The notes under the pieces were generated by a model. The model saw nothing but the letters and a program-made list of their open reading frames with translations, did not search any database and had not been told where the DNA came from. Positions 33,990 to 36,422 of a stretch of 36,422 nucleotides of DNA are shown here, piece by piece. The DNA lies in contig JACOSY010000056.1 in assembly GCA_016178595.1 (NCBI GenBank), positions 1-36,422 of the forward strand, read 5' to 3'. Source of the stretch: Ignavibacteria bacterium (GTDB lineage Bacteria; Bacteroidota; Ignavibacteria; UBA10030; SZUA-254). Both the position numbers and the translations under genes were made by a program. How positions within the stretch are numbered: the first letter of the stretch is position 1; the number at the start of each line of letters is the position of its first letter.

Positions 33990-34775
33990 TCACTTCCAGA
34001 CCTTCCATGGAGCTTTACCGGACTGCCATAAGGCATTCAAGAGTTCGTACTCTCTCAGTGTATCCATGCATTGCCAGAAACCATCGTGCCGGTAACTCAT
34101 AAGCTGCCGATCTCTTACCATGCCGGGCAGAGATTCCTTCTCGAAGTTGAGGTTGTCATCGGGCCAGAGATAATCCCACAACCGCTTCGCATCAAAGATC
34201 ATAAAGCCGCCATTGATCCAGCCTGCACTTACATTCGGCTTTTCAGCAAATTGTTCAACAATTCCTCCTTCGATAATAATCTCGCCAAACCTGCTCGCGG
34301 GTCTAACACTGGTGACTGTCCCGATTTTCTTGTGCGAGGAGTGGAATTCGAGAAGCTTTGAAATATTGATATCTGCGACGCCATCACCATACGTTAAACA
34401 GAAAAGCTCTTGATCTTCAAGGTACTTTCGCACTTTCCACAACCGGGCGCCAGTCATCGTATCATCGCCCGTTTCGGCGAGTGTCACGCTCCACTCACGT
34501 TCAGCAACGTCGTCATGAAATGTGAGCGATTGGTGATCTCCCAGACACACCGTCACATCATTGCTCATGGCTTTGTAATTGAGAAAATACTCTTTGATTT
34601 TCCACCCTTTATATCCCAGGCAAAGAATGAATTCCTTGATGCCAAACTGCGCATACGTTTTCATAATATGCCAGAGGATCGGACGATTGCCGATGAGAAG
34701 CATCGGCTTCGGCAAAACTTCGGAGACATCGCGTGCTCTTATGCCTCTACCTCCGCAGAGAATTACTGCTTTCAT
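33990..34775 (-). CDS. rfbF: Glucose-1-phosphate cytidylyltransferase
   Basis: A 261-residue nucleotidyltransferase making CDP-glucose from CTP and glucose-1-phosphate. The N-terminal motif is AVILCGGRGIRARDVSEVLP followed by KPM; GGRGIR replaces the more usual GGxGTR. Further family marks are TYGDGVADINISKLL, ARPASRFGE-type VRPASRFGEI, GWINGGFMIF and DGFWQCMDTLREYE. AAAGGAG lies nine bases before ATG 34775. It heads the CDP-sugar genes and is the first committed step of the pathway. Confidence 0.95.
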   Translation of the reverse strand: MKAVILCGGRGIRARDVSEVLPKPMLLIGNRPILWHIMKTYAQFGIKEFILCLGYKGWKIKEYFLNYKAMSNDVTVCLGDHQSLTFHDDVAEREWSVTLAETGDDTMTGARLWKVRKYLEDQELFCLTYGDGVADINISKLLEFHSSHKKIGTVTSVRPASRFGEIIIEGGIVEQFAEKPNVSAGWINGGFMIFDAKRLWDYLWPDDNLNFEKESLPGMVRDRQLMSYRHDGFWQCMDTLREYELLNALWQSGKAPWKVWK

Positions 34776-34837
34776 TCAATCACACTCCTTTATTGCGCAA
34801 GATACAATTGATTCGAGCGACGGCCACAATTGTCTCA

Positions 34838-35995
34838 TCAATGAAATGCATACTGAATATTGATCCCAAGCGCACGGTTAATATAATACGGTTTCTCGAA
34901 ATATTCAAAGTTGAGCCGAACCATCAACGGATTGATCAGATCTGTCATAATACTCGCTTCATACTGCTTCGGCTGTACATCATCGGCGTCATAGTACACT
35001 CCATAATCAATCGGGGCTGGCGCATTACCAGTTGATGGAAAATATTTCATCAGGCCTCGTGACCAAAACGGAATTGTTGCTTTTGCATAAAGGTTACAAT
35101 GATCGATTACTTCCCACTGCAGAATTCCAATAAGGATATGCCCATGTTCTTTAATAGGCGTGAAGTACGGGTAGTAAAAGTAAGAATACTGATACGTGAT
35201 TTCTCGTGTTATTGGATTAAATGCAATGCGTTTCGTGTCTGTCAGTCGCCAATTATCAAATAAACTGTTTGAATACGCAAAGGCATACCCAAGAGAGATT
35301 GCAGGATCCGAGATAGGCTGAACTACTGCATATGCATACGCAATGGTTTTTTGGTTCTCATCGGAATAATATTGCCTCGCGAATTTTCCTGCGACTTCAA
35401 TAAACTTCCTGCAGCTGACATCTAACTGAACCGATAATTCTTTGTACGAGATTTGTTCATCGAGCGCTGTGGCAACGGTGACTTCCCGGTGACGTGCCGC
35501 CTCGGCTTGAAGTCTTGCTGTGACAAAAGGTTCGCTACCGGGATCTTCAAAATAAGACGGTGAATACTGCGCCCGAACAAGGTAATCAGCTATTGGGGGA
35601 ATATCGGGGGAAAGATTCAACAATCCCTGTGCGAACAAATCTACTCGCTGAGGAAGCAACCGAGCTCTCAAGCCGGCCTCCAGAGAATAGAGGGTTTTTC
35701 TGAGTTGAGGGATTCCATCGAAAAGATCTTGATGGACAAAGAAGTAACGGCATCCCACCTGAGCGGAATAGCTGTTTGAAATAGGAACGATCAGCGACGA
35801 AGATATCTGTTGAATGCGAGCAGGAATATTATCATTGAGGAAACGCGTCGTAAGTGTCAGGGTTTGTGCACGAGAGAACGTCGACAGAAAGAGCAGAATT
35901 GCAACGGTACAAACGGCGCAGTCAAAGTTGAAGGAAGGGTTGATAGTTGCTGGCTTGTTTCTCAAAAATGTCATCGAATTTTCTTGAATCGTCAT
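34838..35995 (-). CDS. Predicted outer-membrane beta-barrel protein, unknown function
   Basis: A 385-residue protein of no recognised family. After a long N-terminus a signal peptide is visible (VCTVAILLFLSTFSRAQ); the frame has ATGs at 35995 and 35974. The rest is rich in alternating aromatic/polar strands (IAYAYAVVQPISDPAISLGY, ITYQYSYFYYPYFTP, INIQYAFH) with tight turns, as in outer-membrane barrels. It could be a YaiO- or channel-like partner of surface sugar export given the CDP-sugar genes 62 bases downstream, but sequence alone does not show this. Confidence 0.65.
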   Translation of the reverse strand: MTIQENSMTFLRNKPATINPSFNFDCAVCTVAILLFLSTFSRAQTLTLTTRFLNDNIPARIQQISSSLIVPISNSYSAQVGCRYFFVHQDLFDGIPQLRKTLYSLEAGLRARLLPQRVDLFAQGLLNLSPDIPPIADYLVRAQYSPSYFEDPGSEPFVTARLQAEAARHREVTVATALDEQISYKELSVQLDVSCRKFIEVAGKFARQYYSDENQKTIAYAYAVVQPISDPAISLGYAFAYSNSLFDNWRLTDTKRIAFNPITREITYQYSYFYYPYFTPIKEHGHILIGILQWEVIDHCNLYAKATIPFWSRGLMKYFPSTGNAPAPIDYGVYYDADDVQPKQYEASIMTDLINPLMVRLNFEYFEKPYYINRALGINIQYAFH

Positions 35996-36090
35996 CTGGT
36001 TTCATTTCACGATCATCGGCCTGACAATATAAAGAAATAGTTCGAATCGGATGTACTCTGAGACGTGTATCCTAACTCTCACCCGCAATC

Positions 36091-36127
36091 GTGAAAACAA
36101 AAGAGCCGACCCAAAGCGAGTCAGCCC
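36091..36127 (-). terminator. Intrinsic terminator after the right-edge T9SS gene
   Basis: On the minus strand GGGCTGAC and GTCGGCTC pair (two G-U pairs; the stem extends by two more pairs toward a GCTTT loop; 36103-36127), followed by TTTTGTTTT. It starts about 24 bases after the stop at 36152 and isolates the gene at 34838-35995. Confidence 0.75.
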
Positions 36128-36151
36128 TTGTATGATACATTCACGAAAAAA

Positions 36152-36422
36152 CTACTTCAATAACATCATCTTGTTTACCTGGACATTCTTTCCGGCTTCG
36201 AGCTTATAATAGTATAAGCCGCTTGATAGACCGGATGCGTCGAAGGTAACGCTGTGCTCACCTGCGCTCTGCAAACCGTCTACCAGCGTTGCCACTTGCT
36301 GACCAAGCAGGTTGTACACAACGAGATGCGCGTTCGACTCTTCCGGCAAATTGTAGGAAATCAGTGTCGATGGGTTAAACGGATTGGGATAGTTGGCATT
36401 CAAAGCAAAGGAATGCGAGACT
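36152..36422 (-). CDS. C-terminal T9SS sorting domain of a gene cut by the window edge
   Basis: The last 89 codons of a larger protein that runs in from the right. They are a complete type A T9SS sorting domain: FALNANYPNPFNPSTLISYN, VVYNLLGQQVATLVDG, SSGLYYYKLEAG and NKMMLLK. The frame is open to the edge, so the ATG at 36403 is internal. The cargo part is not visible. Confidence 0.9.
   Translation of the reverse strand, partial: VSHSFALNANYPNPFNPSTLISYNLPEESNAHLVVYNLLGQQVATLVDGLQSAGEHSVTFDASGLSSGLYYYKLEAGKNVQVNKMMLLK

Overview
The window looks like chromosome of an uncultured member of the Bacteroidota/Chlorobi side of the tree, most likely Ignavibacteria-like. Four proteins end in the type IX secretion (T9SS) sorting domain with the NYPNPFNP signature (1995-4085, 20447-22561, 26661-29426 and the gene cut by the right edge). 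Many genes have clear Shine-Dalgarno sequences (AAAGGAG, GAGGAG), unlike most Bacteroidia. All recognisable genes read leftwards except one fragment of comM at 9682-10167. I saw no tRNA, rRNA, CRISPR array, transposase or integrase.

Layout from left to right. 1-1364: a decayed type I restriction locus, with two HsdR N-terminal fragments in tandem. 1365-1994: no gene, but a cluster of palindromes. 1995-4085: a secreted BNR/Asp-box repeat protein. 4341-8323: a copper-type periplasmic group (multicopper oxidase with a Met-rich insert, haem-binding CxxCH protein, DUF3347 protein, small His-containing exported protein). 8408-9676: a membrane protein with a promoter/operator, and a double-HTH XRE regulator that abuts the 3' third of comM.

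10236-19666: a ten-gene co-directional block that looks like an extended chromate/metal resistance operon. In transcription order it is chrB, a CDF exporter, chrA, a two-TM mini-protein, a lipoprotein, a small exported protein with a Cys cluster, a 14-cysteine exported protein, a double DUF1259 protein, a YncE-like propeller and a DUF5916 outer-membrane barrel. A promoter with an abutting palindromic operator lies upstream of chrB, and a decayed paralogue of the XRE gene lies just beyond it (19867-20217).

20388-29426: a surface-polysaccharide region: T9SS propeller, membrane-anchored GH26 hydrolase, processive GT2 synthase (overlapping GH26 by 4 bases), TPR protein and a T9SS protein with three internal repeats. 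29759-35995: a NarL-type response regulator and PAS-PAS histidine kinase, then CDP-sugar genes (epimerase/reductase, CDP-glucose 4,6-dehydratase, glucose-1-phosphate cytidylyltransferase) and a predicted outer-membrane protein. The right edge cuts a T9SS cargo gene that is followed by a good terminator.

The most interesting candidates are the extended chr operon with its duplicated 7-cysteine module, the GT2-GH26 pair with its T9SS and TPR neighbours, and the comM/XRE junction. Functions are inferred from sequence alone.
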